From assembly GCA_963576565.1 (NCBI GenBank), contig OY755038.1, positions 63,281,622 through 63,345,621 of the forward strand: a DNA stretch of 64,000 nt, written 5' to 3'. How positions within the stretch are numbered: the first letter of the stretch is position 1; each line of letters begins with the position of its first letter. Of the stretch, positions 1 through 12,421 are shown one piece after another. The translations under genes and the position numbers were made by a program. The DNA is from Aspidapion aeneum. Taxonomy: Eukaryota > Arthropoda > Insecta > Coleoptera > Brentidae. The notes under the pieces were generated by a model. That model saw only the letters and a program-made list of their open reading frames with translations. It searched no databases and had not been told where the DNA came from.

Positions 1-29
1 ACTGTATGACCCATATATCAATATTATAA

Positions 30-555
30 TGTGCAGTAGAGGAGCCAAGGTAACAAAAAAAGTTCACATGGGGGTCAACATTCTTCTGTTTTCAAGACAT
101 AGACTTTTTAAATTTAGAGGGGTGGAGGAAAAAAAATGTTCTACCAAAAAAGAAAATCTGCCACCATCAAATGATTATCTGGCTAATTAGGATTCAAAAA
201 TTTGGTGTTCGTTTTTTGATTAAATGACAAGTTGGGTAGATACAGGCTGCCAAAATTACCTCTTAAAATGAGTAAAAGAAAATTAAATTTTTGCTTACCT
301 AAACTTATAAAATAGTAATATTAATTATATGTTCTTATGTTTACTTAGATACTTGTTTCTAATAATATGAAACATCAACAAAAACGTTGCGCTTAATATG
401 GTATTTATAAAAGTTTATAAATTCTTTTAAAAAAATTGCGGGCACAATTGTTTTCAAAATCATATTTTGTCCTATTCTGGTACAAAATTTCAGCAAATTT
501 TATATATTTGCTGTGTTTTTAAAAAAGATTTATTGAAAAAGGTTTAAAAAATCGT
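30..555. repeat. Diverged MITE copy A, same family as 2510-3172
   Basis: This stretch aligns by eye, in the same orientation, with the interior of the terminal-inverted-repeat element at 2510-3172. Shared blocks include the phrase around 'gtcaacattc' (about 77 and 2587), the block around 'tttttgat' and the block ending 'cctc' near 266 and 2771. The outer inverted repeats are degraded or lie before the window. It is non-coding and clearly older than copy B. Confidence 0.55.
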
Positions 556-2509
556 TCACTTTGATGCTATGTATCTTGAAAACATTTTTTTATACCTTAG
601 GGCAACCTCCAGGAACCTAAAAGGCACATCAGTGAAAAAGTAATGCTTATTTACTGTAGTAAGTAGAGCAAGCGAGTAGTTTGCTTTGAGATTCAAACCT
701 AACGCGGAGTCATAAAATTTGGTTATAGAAATTGTTAAAATAAATTGACATGCACTGTTGCCATAAATTTGTTGAAACGTTGCATTTGCCATGTCGTATA
801 TTTTTAACAATTTGAAGACGCAATTTACGAGAGACTTTAAAAGTTTTAATAGGATTTGTGGGCCAGTAAATTGCAACATCTGTTTGAGTTTCAAGCACTT
901 CAATAACATAACGACAAAAATGTAGCTTTTTAAATTAGGGTCACTTTTTGCCACATCTTGATGATCCAAGGTTTTTAATAAAAAATGAATCGAATTTTTT
1001 TTGCATTTGATAGCTTGTGAAGTTTACCAAATTAGTAAGTTAGGTATTACCACAACTTTATGGTATTACTGATTTTGCTATCTCATGTCTCTTTAAAATT
1101 AAAAACACAAACATTTTTTTAAAACACAACGTCGGTTTGCTCGACTTTACAGTAACTCGGTAAGATGGGGAATTACAGTTTTGGGTTTATTCAAAAGAAA
1201 TGAGTTCTTACCGACACTTTCAAGTAACCGAAAACAAAAATGTAAAATTTTATGAGATATTGTTATTCAGTTTTTAGGCTAAACGCTGTTATCTCGTAAA
1301 CTATTAAACCATCTCCCACCAAAAAGGTAGATGGGATATTTGCACCCTGCTTTGGTATAAATCGATTTTCTGGCTCACCCAAAGAAATTCAAGGAACCCT
1401 AGAAGACGCATCCCCATTATTTAATACGCAAATTCATTCATCATGCATGAAATCTCAGAAAATTTCGCCGAACCTCGCAGGCAACACTGTAAGAGGTATA
1501 AAAGAGAAATCAATGAAAAACCATGGGCGTGCAGATTTTGTTGAATATAAAATAAATATATTATAGACATTTTCCTATAAAATTTTTGCACCCAAAATTA
1601 TAAAATTTAAATAAGTGTAAAATATTACCGGTACAGCTTTGACAGCCATTCTATTTAAATGACTCTTTTTACAGAATTAATTTTTTTATCGATTTATAAT
1701 ATTAGAAACCAATAACTTATTTACAGCTGGTAATATCCGTAGTTTTGATTTTTATTATTTTTCCCTAAAGCTAGGAAATCTACTTTATATTATTTTTTCT
1801 GGATATAGAAAAGTGTTACTTTAATCCCTAAAATTTAAAACACAGGTAAAAGTGTATCTTTTTATTTCAAATTGTCAATGTCAAAAGATGTTTTTTTTAG
1901 CTTTTTACTCTTTCACCTTGGTGTAGTAAATTTGTTCTGTTAAAAAAAGTCAAAAACTTCGAATTATATACTCAGACCTTGAGATATTTATCAAAATTTT
2001 TGCATCAGGATATTTGATCCCCTAGTGTACAGAGTACATTTTCGACACTTTTGGGTGTTTTCGGTTTCTATGTTTATAATATTGATATGCGATGTTTACT
2101 ATCATTATTCTCTTCAAATTAAAGCACACTAAGGTGTAGTCGTTTTTTCTTCAATCTTCTCTAGAAGTTTCCGAAACCACCCAAATGATAAAAATGGGAC
2201 AGCCTATACTTATAATATAGATTTTTTGTTATATTTTATCACCAAAACTCTTGCCTCGAAATAAAAAGCACTGGATTGGTTTATTTTACCAAAATCCATT
2301 CTTAGTTTATTAAACTCTAGAAATTAGTTTTTTTAGAAAATATTTGGTATGAGTCTGTGTTTTTTTACATTTGCAAATGTTAAAAAATATGACTTATTCA
2401 GTTTTATCAACAAAATACTTTTGATTTCCATAAAAAAATCTATTTAATTTTTATTTGCCAAATAAAATAAAAATGAAAAAATATTATTTATAATTAAGTG
2501 ATTATTATA
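556..2509. other. No recognised gene; AT-rich intergenic DNA
   Basis: Minus-strand open frames of 137 and 62 codons overlap at 556-969 in different phases, with no domain I recognise. They may be chance frames or a decayed coding fragment. The rest shows homopolymer-rich AT sequence and isolated short repeats. I see no RNA gene, array or recognisable element ends before the MITE at 2510. Confidence 0.4.
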
Positions 2510-3172
2510 CAGGGTGTCCCATAACTTAGGCGCCATAGTGCAGCAGGTGATAAAGGAGGTTATTTCCAAGAAAAAAGTTTATATAACATGGGGTCAACAT
2601 TCATCTGTTTCTAAGATATAGGATTTTTAAAGAGGAGTGGGTGAAAACGGGTTATACAAAAAAAAATCTGTCACAGCCAGCTGAATACTCAGCTAATTGT
2701 GATTAAAAAATGTGGTACTCCTTTTTTGATAATATTACAAGTGGAGGAGGTACGGGCTGTCAAAATAACCTCGAAAATGTATAAAAAATAATAATTTTTT
2801 TTAAATTAATTTTTGCTTTCTCTTTTAAAATATATCAATAATATTTCATTATTATGTCTCGCTAGAGACTTGTTTTTATTAACAAAAAATATTTAAAAAA
2901 CATTGCATTTAATATGGCATTCATAAAAGTTCATACCAGAAAAATAGTATTTTCTAAAAAAATTGACTGACTAACTTTTTTCAAATTAATTTTTTTAAAT
3001 TAATTTCAATTTACTGCTTTTGTTCTAATACAAGACTACGTAATTTCATATTTTTACTGCGTTTTTTAAAAAGGTATTATCACAAAAGTTAAAAAAACAA
3101 CAAGTTTTTGATCAGACATGACCTCCTCTATCACTTGTTGGCCTATGGCCCCTAAGTTATGAGACACCCTGT
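2510..3172. mobile_element. Non-autonomous DNA transposon (MITE) with ~55-bp terminal inverted repeats
   Basis: The left end reads CAGGGTGTCCCATAACTTAG and the right end is its near-perfect reverse complement (GAGACACCCTG at the edge). Similarity between arms continues inward for roughly 55 bp, through a block around 'aggaggt'. Both ends are flanked by TATA, consistent with a TA or TATA target duplication. No transposase frame lies inside, so it would depend on an enzyme encoded elsewhere. A diverged relative is at 30-555. Superfamily is unassigned; TA flanks fit Tc1/mariner-like elements but do not prove it. Confidence 0.8.
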
Positions 3173-3514
3173 ATATACAAACATTAATAAATTTGGCAAA
3201 TATAAGAATTAAGAACAATATTTTAATCCATTTGACTCAAGACTCTCTTTTAATTAATCACCAGGGACTATGCAGTAAGTAAGTGAAAAGGAAGTTAAAA
3301 CTCTTTTTTTTCTGTGTAAAAGTAGGTACTACCTTTTTTCTTCTTATAGTTATATTTGTTAATTCTAACTAATTTTTTACATCATTGCATGATGATCGAA
3401 CATCAAAAAAAACCAGTGATAATATATTATGTATACTTTATAATAAAAAGAGATAGTTGAATATTTAACTACTAACCACTAGTAGTAAGTAGTTTTCTTA
3501 ATTTGAACTAGTCT

Positions 3515-4093
3515 TTAACACCTGACCTTGGGCAAGGCATTTGGTACAAGATAGTGCCTACTAGGTGCTAAACGAACATACTGAGGATCAAAGTGGTCAG
3601 AACAAAGACATGCCCAGTTTGACAGAATTTTTTCCTTATTAAGGCCAATAATCTCCCTCCAAAGCTCTCTCTTGTTTGGATCAGTGGGGAACCTAGTAAA
3701 CTCATAAATTTGAATATTTTTAAAATGTTTAATAACTGTACAGTAGCATGACAACCGAACATAACATCACAGAGTGAAAATGGTTGTTTACATAAGAAAT
3801 ATATTTTTTAGAGTTATATATTATTGCCAGAATAAATTAAGAAACTTCTCCAAAAAAACCCAAACACTAGAGGTGGGAAAATAAGGGAATTTGCAACAAT
3901 AAATAATGTTTCTTAAAACTTCTTTGTAAAGTAAATCACTAATATTTTGTAAAAAAAGTTATAAACCACACCACTGTCTTACCAAATCGTAAACAATATG
4001 ACGGTTTCTGGAAGAGATTCAAACTTACCGGTGAAATGATAAATCCAGCCACTTCTCGTCACTTTTATCACACAGAATGCACTTCTTAGGCAT
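3515..4093 (-). CDS. THAP-domain zinc-finger protein, two exons (possibly 5' part of a longer gene)
   Basis: Exon 1 (4093-4029) starts at an ATG and encodes MPKKCILCDKSDEKWLDLSF followed by H and a split Arg codon. A consensus donor (GTAAG) follows. An intron of about 336 bp ends in an AG at 3694-3693, and exon 2 (3692-3515) restores the Arg codon and continues in frame with FPTDPNKRELW. The joined frame is about 80 residues and carries the C2CH signature of THAP DNA-binding domains: CxxC at 5-8, the FP and W positions, CSDHF, and an AVPTIF-like LVPNALP. THAP domains bind DNA and occur in host regulators and in P-element-type transposases. The frame stops soon after the domain. A donor-like AAG|GT just before the stop suggests further exons that I could not place. 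The adjacent foldback (4232-5050) may or may not be related. Confidence 0.72.
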
Positions 4094-4231
4094 TTTTAAA
4101 GTTATTTAATACAAAAAAATCTTTATTTTGTGATAAATATCCCAAAAAAACAACTAAAACACACGTTTATTCGGATAACCTCTCAAAGGCAACGTTAAAT
4201 GATGCAAGGGTGACGTTTGGTCTACATGGTT

Positions 4232-5050
4232 GCCGCCATTAATTTTTTTTCTGAAAAATAGCGAACAAAAATCAGTTTTTTGCATTTTACGCGGGAACGA
4301 TAAGTCGTAGGGCAAAATTTAATGTATGAGAAATATTACCCATAGGATTCCCTACAATCGGTCTTCATAGTCTATAGGTCTACAACCACACGTTTAGGAG
4401 AAAATTTCAAAAAATTATGTTTTTTGCAATTTATGCAAAAACGGTAAGTCATAAAAAAAACTTTATTGACATAAAATGATCAAGACACAATTCTCTACAA
4501 TGCGACAATGACAATTTACAGCTCTACAACCACATGTGTTGAAGACAGAGGGTGCCAAAAATGCCCATTATATACTTTTTTGCGTTTTACGTAAAAACCA
4601 TAAGTCATAGAGCTGTGACTCACATAGGTGAATTGTAGAGAATGGCGTCCTGGAGATTTCTTGTCTATAGTGTGTTTTTCTAGGACCTACCGTTTTTGCA
4701 TAAAATAAAATAATAATTTTTGCAAATTTAGCGCCCTATATGTTCTACACGTAGTTGTAAACCTGTGGCCCAAAAGGAAAGAATGTAGAAAATTGTGTCC
4801 TTTAACATTTTATGTTTATAAAGTTTCTTTCTACGACTAAAAAAAACACATTTTTTGACAACTTAGCTGCCATCTACCTTCTAAACATGTTGTTTTAGAC
4901 CTATAGACTATGGAGATTGATTGTAAAGACTCGTATGGGTAATATTTCTCTAAAATAAAATTCTTCCCTACGACTTACCGTTTTTGCGTAAAATGCAAAA
5001 AACTGATTTTTGTCAATTTTGGTGCCCTCTATCTTCTATACATGTAAGTC
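4232..5050. mobile_element. Foldback element with internally repeated arms
   Basis: The two halves are inverted relative to each other. The block 'aaaaatcagttttttgcatt' near 4268 reappears reverse-complemented near 5015, and the block holding 'ctatagg' near 4372 reappears inverted near 4900. Each arm holds about 2.5 tandem monomers of roughly 155 bp. Each monomer has a TTTTTGC-N-TTTACG-like core, a 'ggtaagtc' block and a 'tctacaaccacatg' block. There is no coding capacity. The architecture resembles foldback/Galileo elements, whose long inverted repeats contain sub-repeats. It starts about 140 bp from THAP exon 1. Confidence 0.7.
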
Positions 5051-5410
5051 TAGAGCTATAACCTTTAAGAAAAATTGCTAAGGAATTTTTGAAGTGTAAA
5101 CTTCTTTAGGCGCGTTTAGTAGTTTTTGTGGGTACTGAATTGAACCGTCAGACTCGGCTATGTAACGCTCATTCGGGTGAAGTCGGCTCGAGTCGACTAA
5201 CTGTGAGAGGAACATTCAGCGAGCAATATGATGATGCAGATGAAGGCCAGTATTATTAATTTCGCCTTGTTAAAGTTTACACTTCACACAATTTTTTTTT
5301 GTCAACAAAGGTTTTCTCTGCGACGTTCCATTTTCGCGTTAAATCAAATCAAAAAGCTTTTTGAGTTTTCCAGAGTTGCCCAGGGGAGTTTTGTAGACTA
5401 TTTTTTTTAA

Positions 5411-5442
5411 GCTATATATATATATATATAATATATATTATA
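5411..5442. repeat. AT dinucleotide microsatellite
   Basis: Run of TA/AT dinucleotides with one phase slip. Simple-sequence repeat, no other signal. Confidence 0.85.
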
Positions 5443-5754
5443 TAAAGAAAAGGTTTTTTTAACTTTCGTGATCAAAACATTTAAATTAAATTTATTTGGA
5501 CTAAAAGCAAGAGTTATTTTTATACCGAAAACATTTGTAGTGAGAACAATAATTAATAGTTAAAAGTGCAGTTTAGTAATCTCGTTTTAATAACTTTTGA
5601 AATACCACCTAGGAATACAAAACTAATAAACTATTTATGAACTCTAACCTCACACCAAAGAAATTTAATTAAACTTACTTTCAGTTGAACGTTTTTCACA
5701 CTTAAATGGAGTCCCGTTTTTTTCAGAAAACCGAAAACCAAATCAATATTTTAA

Positions 5755-5887
5755 ACTGCGCATTCGCTACCGTACTTTTTCTTCTCACATAAAATATCTC
5801 CCTCTCAGCTGTGGTCGAGCATATGTGAAGTTAGTAAGAGGAAGATAATTTTATGTGATCAGAAAGAGAGAGGTGCGCATGTGCAGT
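5755..5887. repeat. Short imperfect inverted repeat (~130 bp), possible small MITE
   Basis: The left end 'actgcgcatt' pairs with the right 'tgcgcatgtgcagt'. Inside, 'cacataaaat' on the left pairs with 'attttatgtg' on the right, and purine/pyrimidine-rich tracts flank a centre near 5822. No convincing target duplication. Remaining sequence from 5060 to 6700 shows no gene. Confidence 0.45.
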
Positions 5888-6717
5888 AAAAAAAAATGGT
5901 TTGCATTACAGGATATCGCCGCAAGTTATTTTGTGTTCCTGCTCAAAGTTGGTTAACTGCACAAAAATTGCAATTTGGTGCTAATCGTTGTACGTTCTAT
6001 AAAAATCGACAATCAACAATCTTCGAAAAAAACCAACTTTAGCTGATTATTTCTAATTTATACTTTCCTTTTAATTCAAAATAGATAAGGATTTAAACGG
6101 CCACATAGATCCATAAAAACAGGGACTTAAAAGCAAATGTTTTATGATTTTTGTTAAGTTTAGGTACCTATGTAAACAAAAATTTACCGATTGATTATTG
6201 GATAACATATTCTAACTTAAAAAAAAACTTTTTTTCAAACATTTATATATATATGTGCATATAGGCACACAGACAGACATGCATACATACATATCTAGAG
6301 GTTATACTTACAACCTAGAATTAAATTGTATAGAAAAACATTATTAATGATAAGATCTCAAAAAAAAATCAATGAAAACAATCCTTTTCTCACATAGGAT
6401 GGTAAACATATTCTATTACAGGTACATGAATAGCAATCCAAAACGTAAGCCGAATTCAAAAACAAAATATTCTTTTGATTTTTATTAGTTACCATTTTAC
6501 TTATGTACCTACATCAAAATTACCAGTTATAAAAGTACTGGCAACATTGTTGCGAATTTGAAAGAAATCCCCAGTATAATACTTTTTGTGTCTGATGAAG
6601 TTTAGGATTTCTATACGGGGTCTACCTTTAGTTGAATGTTTTTGGGCTCACCCGCTGGCACCATTTATGTAAGAAAATAACACAAGGCTTTTAGTAATGA
6701 GGAAAGGAGGAAGAGAA

Positions 6718-6768
6718 GAAACTGTTAGAGATACTTACTAAACGAAACGCCGTTTCAAATAAATAGAT
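6718..6768 (+). mobile_element. Penelope-like element tail (isolated 3' fragment)
   Basis: The block 'ttagagatacttactaaacg' followed by GAAACGCCGTTTC and AAATAAAT recurs with small changes at the ends of the two PLE fragments near 49710-49760 and 55717-55760. No coding sequence is recognisable upstream here, so this looks like a strongly 5'-truncated insertion. The GAAAC core followed by a GTTTC-like strand resembles the 3' half of the hammerhead ribozyme motifs known from PLE ends. A clean CUGAUGA partner is not visible. Confidence 0.5.
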
Positions 6769-8100
6769 ATCTGAAGTCAAGTATTCAAAATCACACATTT
6801 AACAAATGTGATTTGGTTTCTTATCCGTGTGCTTTTCGTGAGCTCATAATAAGAATTGAGATAGATTGTGAGAGTTAGCGTTCTCACGATTTTTCGACGT
6901 TGGTCGGTAAGCTCATTTTTTGAGTTTTATGTCTTCGTCGGTGTAACAACCACTTCGTGAGACAACCAGCCCCGGCCTCCCCTTCAAAAGTTAAGAGTTA
7001 GTTATTATCTTCGTAAACAAAAAAAGTAAGCAAATAAAGTCACCTTAAGCCATCATTGCCGGCATGTTGTTTGTCATGCCAGGTGTGAGAACTGACGCAC
7101 ACAAGGGTATTTTGGATTGAAACCTGCTTAAAAGTCGAGTTTTTTATATTAAGTTTTTTGCAAATTCAAATTAATACAAAAAAGATAAATTATAAGGCTA
7201 TTTACTGATAACCTTTTTGTATTGCTTTGGTTTGGTGTTTTTGCTGAAGAGCGCATAGAACTTTAATATAATTTCAGTCATGTTTTGATACCCTACATGA
7301 AAAATATACATCAAGTGACTTTTAGAAAAAAAATATAGATAAGATTTAAATATTTTTGGTAAGTACTGCCTACTACCAAATTCGTTAATCCAAAGAAAAG
7401 TTTTTACTGGAATTACTGATGGATTTGAGAAAAGTTGATCAAACATTTTTTTTTACAAAAAAATTACAAAAACTGAAAACGTTTTCTTATGGTGTTCCTC
7501 ACAATTCTCCATTTTGAATTAGTTTAAAATTAGGGCCAAAGGATTTTCTTTAAATCATAGTAAATTTTTGCTACTTATGGGCCCTTTGGCTGGTCTGATT
7601 TTTTTTTAAACCCTAAATAGTGTTTTTTTTGCATCAAAGTAGGACACTATAGAGCGAATACCAGCAAAGGGTAATTTTCGACACACTATCTTTTTTGTTG
7701 CCGTTGGAATCTAGTTTTAGGTTTTACTTGTTTGACACTTGTAAATCACAGAATATATACAGGGTATATATAATAATATAATGTTGATATAATATGACTG
7801 CTCAAACTTGAAAGACAGAAATTTTTTTGAAAATGCACAACTTTTTAATATTTTGATCGATTTTTTTTTAAATTAATTTTATTTTGATTAAATTATAGTA
7901 CTGCGCTTTGATAAAAACTATTTTATTTTCAATTTTTGTAAAACTTCATTTTACATTATAGATTTAAAGATAGTTTCACATTAATTATAAAATTCTAATA
8001 AAATAGGTCAAGGTCAATGCCAAAAAATAAGACCAATTTTATGTAATATCCTGAAAATTAAGTATGAGTATAATTAGGTTTTAAAAGCTCCAAGTAAATT
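6769..8100. other. No recognised gene; intergenic
   Basis: Contains a short hairpin at about 6788-6819 (CACATTT/AAATGTG arms) and a fairly GC-rich patch at 6890-7000. At 7757 there is an isolated 'acagggtatatat' that looks like half of a terminal inverted repeat without a partner. Open frames here lack domain resemblance. Confidence 0.4.
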
Positions 8101-8108
8101 TAATTTAC

Positions 8109-8635
8109 GGCTTTGAAAATGTACCATTTTCGCAACTTCACCGTGTAATATTGCAATACTTTGATCAAGTTTTTTTCAATTTATTCGAAATTTTGGGGGG
8201 GTCGTCTGTGCGCTTTTTTCCTTGTGCACTATTTTCCACAGGCGGTTTCTCCTTTAAGTGCTTCTCTCATAAAGAAAGTCAACAAAAATATATATTTTTT
8301 TATAGTCTTTAACTTACTTACTACTTATCCGGAGTCCTTATAATATAAAACGTTGCAAAAAATATAGAAATCTTTTTGAAGGATGTTAACGTTGCTTTAT
8401 AAAGAAGCTCTCTCTCTTGAAGGCTTTAACAATGTACCATTTTCGCAAGTTCACCGTGTAATATTGCAATACTTTGATCAAGTTTTTTTCAATTTATTTT
8501 AAATTTTGGGGGTGTCCACTGTGCGGTTTTTTCCGTGTGCACTTTTTTTAACTGGCGATTTCTACCTTGAGTGCTTTTCTGATAAAGCAAGTTAACAAAA
8601 ATGTAATTTTTATCAGCCTTTAAATTAACTGTTTA
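8109..8635. repeat. Direct repeat pair, ~210-bp units ~313 bp apart
   Basis: The block beginning 'aatgtaccattttcgca' at 8117 recurs at 8430. Similarity continues through 'ttgcaatactttgatcaag', a G-run and the 'gtgcacttttt'-type segment to about 8320 and 8635. The copies differ by scattered substitutions, so the duplication is not recent. No coding role is apparent; the plus-strand frame at 8161-8343 is inside copy 1 and is not preserved in copy 2. Confidence 0.75.
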
Positions 8636-9580
8636 AATAATCGTAAGAGGTTTTAAACAAAATTTATTTACAGTTAAGAAAATTTCCAAAAATGTGCAAA
8701 ACATATTAAAATAGTTCACAAATAATTAAAGTACTTCAAATTTTAAACATTTTGATAATTTTTAAAGTTTTTATGAATTTCAATAAATAAATTTCAAATA
8801 TTTTCAAAATTCTAAAAAATTCTCAACATATATTCTAAAAGTTCTGTACAAAATCTTAGCACATATTTTTTTCACCACTTATTGCTCCTGTTCTGATAAA
8901 CGACTTTTAAAAAAGTGATTGTCAAAAAAGTGTCAAAATCGCCAACTTTGAGGCTCTGTATTTGCAGAAAGTTAGAAAGAAGGTGTACTACCCCAATTTT
9001 GTAAGCAAAATTAAAATGATCAAGTAACCTGTAACAATAGGTACTATTCGAAATCCAATGACTGACGTTTATTTCATTGCGATTTTTCCATAGGCCAAAA
9101 CTCTTTTTTGATTGAATTCCCTATCCGGTGTTTTGGTAGGTGCACTTTTTTCTCAATGCGCTTTCGCTTTACTATGCGTGCGCTTTTTTCTGTCAACATT
9201 TTCGTCTCTGCGAATATTTTCTTTTTGCTTTTTTCAAGGTGATATAACTACCTTCTAAATATAAATATTTCGTTAAGAAGGCATTGTACATAGAGTAGAA
9301 CCATTTTACCTTAGACTGCCACAAAATGGCGCGGAATTTAAAAATGAGAGCTCCCTTGTGGCTCGTAAGATAAATAGATAACAATGAAACATGTAGGTTG
9401 CTCGGTCGCATTAAAGTTTCTTGTACTAGAAGAGCACTTTACTTTTGACATAGTTGAGATGTTTCGTATGCTGACAGAACTTTCCCAAAAGTTTATAAGT
9501 TCGGTTTTGCAAATAACCTAAGTTGTTGCAGAAATGCTGTCTGATAACATAACTCCTCACTAACCATGAAAACAAATTAA
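8636..9580. other. No recognised gene; intergenic
   Basis: AT-rich sequence with an A-rich unstructured portion at 8640-8860 and only short chance frames. No element ends are recognised before the MITE at 9581. Confidence 0.4.
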
Positions 9581-10234
9581 ACAGGGTATAATTTAAATGA
9601 TGCACCAAACTGTAAAAGATGGTGAAGTAGGTGAAAAGTAGACCAAAAGCCTAAAGAAAATTTAGTCAATTCTTTTTTACTTGGCAAGTTGGGGGGAATG
9701 AGAGAAATGCGAATTTTATAAATGACAAATTTAAGAACGTCAATTTTGCGATTCATTGTGATCAAAAAAAGTTAAATTGCTTTTTTTTTTAATTTAGGTT
9801 TAGGAGATACAGTGTGGCCAAATAACCTTTGCAATAGGTATATAAAAATAAGATAGATTTTTCTACATATTTAAAGGCCCGTTAATAATCATTATATAGA
9901 AAATAATACATTTAATAAAAAAAATTATTTGTTGAAAAAAGAAAAGAAACAGATTTTTGATAATAATTTTGGCAGTTTTTATTTATTTATAAATAGCTTT
10001 ACTTCTTAATTATTACCTTTGTTGTGTAATGCATAATTGCTTAAAATTTCATTTGTCTATTGTAATTTTTAAGAAAGTTATAATAAAAAATATAAATAAA
10101 CATTGTTAGTTTTGAAACACAATATCTAAATTACAAAGATTTTTGATGCAAAATGTAATAATAAAAAATCTTTCTTTTGACCTTTTCTAACACTCCGTAA
10201 AGTTTGGTGCATCGTTTAAATTACTACACCCTGT
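9581..10234. mobile_element. MITE with ~45-bp terminal inverted repeats (ACAGGGT...ACCCTGT)
   Basis: The left end 'acagggtataatttaaatga' is followed by 'tgcaccaaactgtaaaag'. The right end carries the reverse complement (…tttggtgcatcgtttaaat, then acaccctgt). The left arm has a small deletion against the right. No transposase lies inside. The tip ACAGGGT is shared with the element at 2510-3172, but the inner sequence is different, so it is a separate family with similar termini. Confidence 0.75.
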
Positions 10235-12420
10235 ATATTTTAAGATATAAATAACTGGCTCTATACTATAGTATCTTAAGACGATTACAAATTTTATTGT
10301 CAAAGGGTTGTTTGTTTAAATAACAAGCAAAATGTTTTTGCTTTGGAGGCAAAATGTTTATTGTTTTAATCGCTTTTGTTAACCCGTTACTGAATATCGG
10401 TCGATATATTAACCGGTTGAAAAAATAAGTATGTAAAAAAAGATACTTTAAATTTCAATAATGTTATTCAAATATGTTTGTTTTAAGTTTTTTATATAAA
10501 AAACAATTGGTATAAATATAAACTAGTGAGCATTTAGAAAAATTTAAAAAAAAAACATGTTTAAGTGTCTTTAGGAATGAATGTTCTCTCGAGACGTAAT
10601 CGTTCCAGGGTCTGATTCCATCACATCCTGTTTTTTCGATGACCGTTTCTCGTATTATTAAACCTGCCCTAATTAGGCGTACGGTTGCCAGATATTACTA
10701 TGTACAAATGACCTTTTTTATAATTTTATTTCTATTTTAGTTTTTGTACATTTTTAGGGTTTCTAAGCCCACTTGTTTTTTTAAGCATTTCGTTTTTTTA
10801 ATACTAAAGAAGATAAATACTGGAAAACTAAAAAAAATCCGAGTTTTTGCAAAAGTATCCGAAGTTGAGGGCGGGAAAATTTTCAGGGCACATAAGCGAA
10901 ATATTAACTGGCACACTGGGAGGAGCCCCAAAATAATGGAGCAACTGGCAAAAGGTAAACACTATTTTTAGTTTATTTAGTTATTTTTCGATGTTCTGGA
11001 GGGCCCATGACATGAGGTGAGCGCTCACCTCTGAATTCAGTTTCCGCTGCAAAAAGTGGCTCCATCATCTTTACAGGCACTGAACAAAAGCTAAAATAAT
11101 AGTTTATTTAGAAAAAGAAATAAACATGCACCAACATAATGATCGTTATAAAACAAAAACGGAAATAGAAGAATACTGAAATCCTGTATCAAACAACAAT
11201 ATAAATATATTGACAAATAAACGGAATATGTAAAAAAAATGTTTTACTTTCCGCGCAAGTTTCTCTCATCTTCCCTGCGATTACAGCGCTATTCTCCTGT
11301 CTCATAGCACCGTTGAATTCTGAGCAGACGGGAACGCATAAAATTTTTTAAGAACACAATTTAAGTATTAGCTTCCTGGTCGCAACTAGTTTTTTTTAAA
11401 TGAAAATATCAAAGTAGGTTCCTGGTGATATGTAGTACGTAGCGATATAAGACAAACTATACACCTTAGGAATAGGATAATATTTAGACTTCTTTCAACA
11501 TAACCCCAAAGACTTTTACTCAATCTCAGCTCACTTTTGAACATTTCCTGATTATCTTCAGAATATTGCTAAACTTTTCCAGGACATTTAAATATTTTTT
11601 CAGGACAATCCAACACTTTTCTTTCAAACTGCTCCTTATAACAGTTAGTTTAGTTTTTCTAAACGGTTCCAGGCTAAGCCAGAAAAATTCCAGACTTTTA
11701 CTTTACAAATATTTACTCAATTATGGGTTTTAGACATATTAATTTGATTTATAATTGCCTTTTTGCAAAATAAGTTTTCTTGATTCATAAAATTTAAAAG
11801 AAACAGTCCGAAATTTTAAGTTGTACATAATGCTAATAAAAATATCATTTTAAGATAAGAAGAAAATACCTTACAAAAATACTGGAGAGACCTCTACAAC
11901 AAGATTATCCTTTAATATTTTTAAAAAAGCACTAATTAAAGCTAGCTAAAAAGCTTATCGGGCTTAAGAGACGAAAAATCTACCTTTTCAGTGGTCGATG
12001 AATACTCACTTCACTGCATGTGCGCTATACGAAATCGATTATATTTTCCTAAGCGTAGGTATTTCTCTACTTTAAGAAATCTCCTTATGATAAAATAGCT
12101 ATCATAGGCGTATTTCTGTTATTGGCACTGCTGAATTAATAATACTAGTATAAGATCTTCCCAAAAAGCCTTAATTTTTTTTTTCGAATGTTCTTTACTT
12201 TTTGTTTAAATTTTGTGAAAAAACGTGTGAGAAAAAAACGTTCATTTTAAAAGCTGCTAGAAAAAAAAACGTTTATTTCATATAAGGAAACAAATTTAAT
12301 ACGTCATTCATTAACGTTATCGAAAAAACCGTTCTTAAAAACGGCATTATTTTAAGTAGTTTTTTATCAACGTCAAAATCACATTAGGTTTGCACGTTTT
12401 AATATAGTTGCGTTCCATCA
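10235..12420. other. No recognised gene; contains an 18-bp perfect palindrome
   Basis: Intergenic DNA. A perfect palindrome GAGGTGAGCGCTCACCTC lies at 11014-11031. Overlapping open frames on both strands at 10737-10971 (64 and 75 codons) resemble nothing I know. The stretch 11480-11720 is rich in 'ttccagga'-like words without clear periodicity. Confidence 0.35.
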
Positions 12421-12421
12421 G

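Noticed and set aside
556..969. 137-codon minus-strand frame as a gene
   Set aside because: No recognisable domain, a competing overlapping frame, and strongly AT-driven composition. Kept only as a note in the intergenic entry.
7757..7790. MITE end (acagggtatatat)
   Set aside because: No paired right end; the resemblance is short and in AT-rich DNA.
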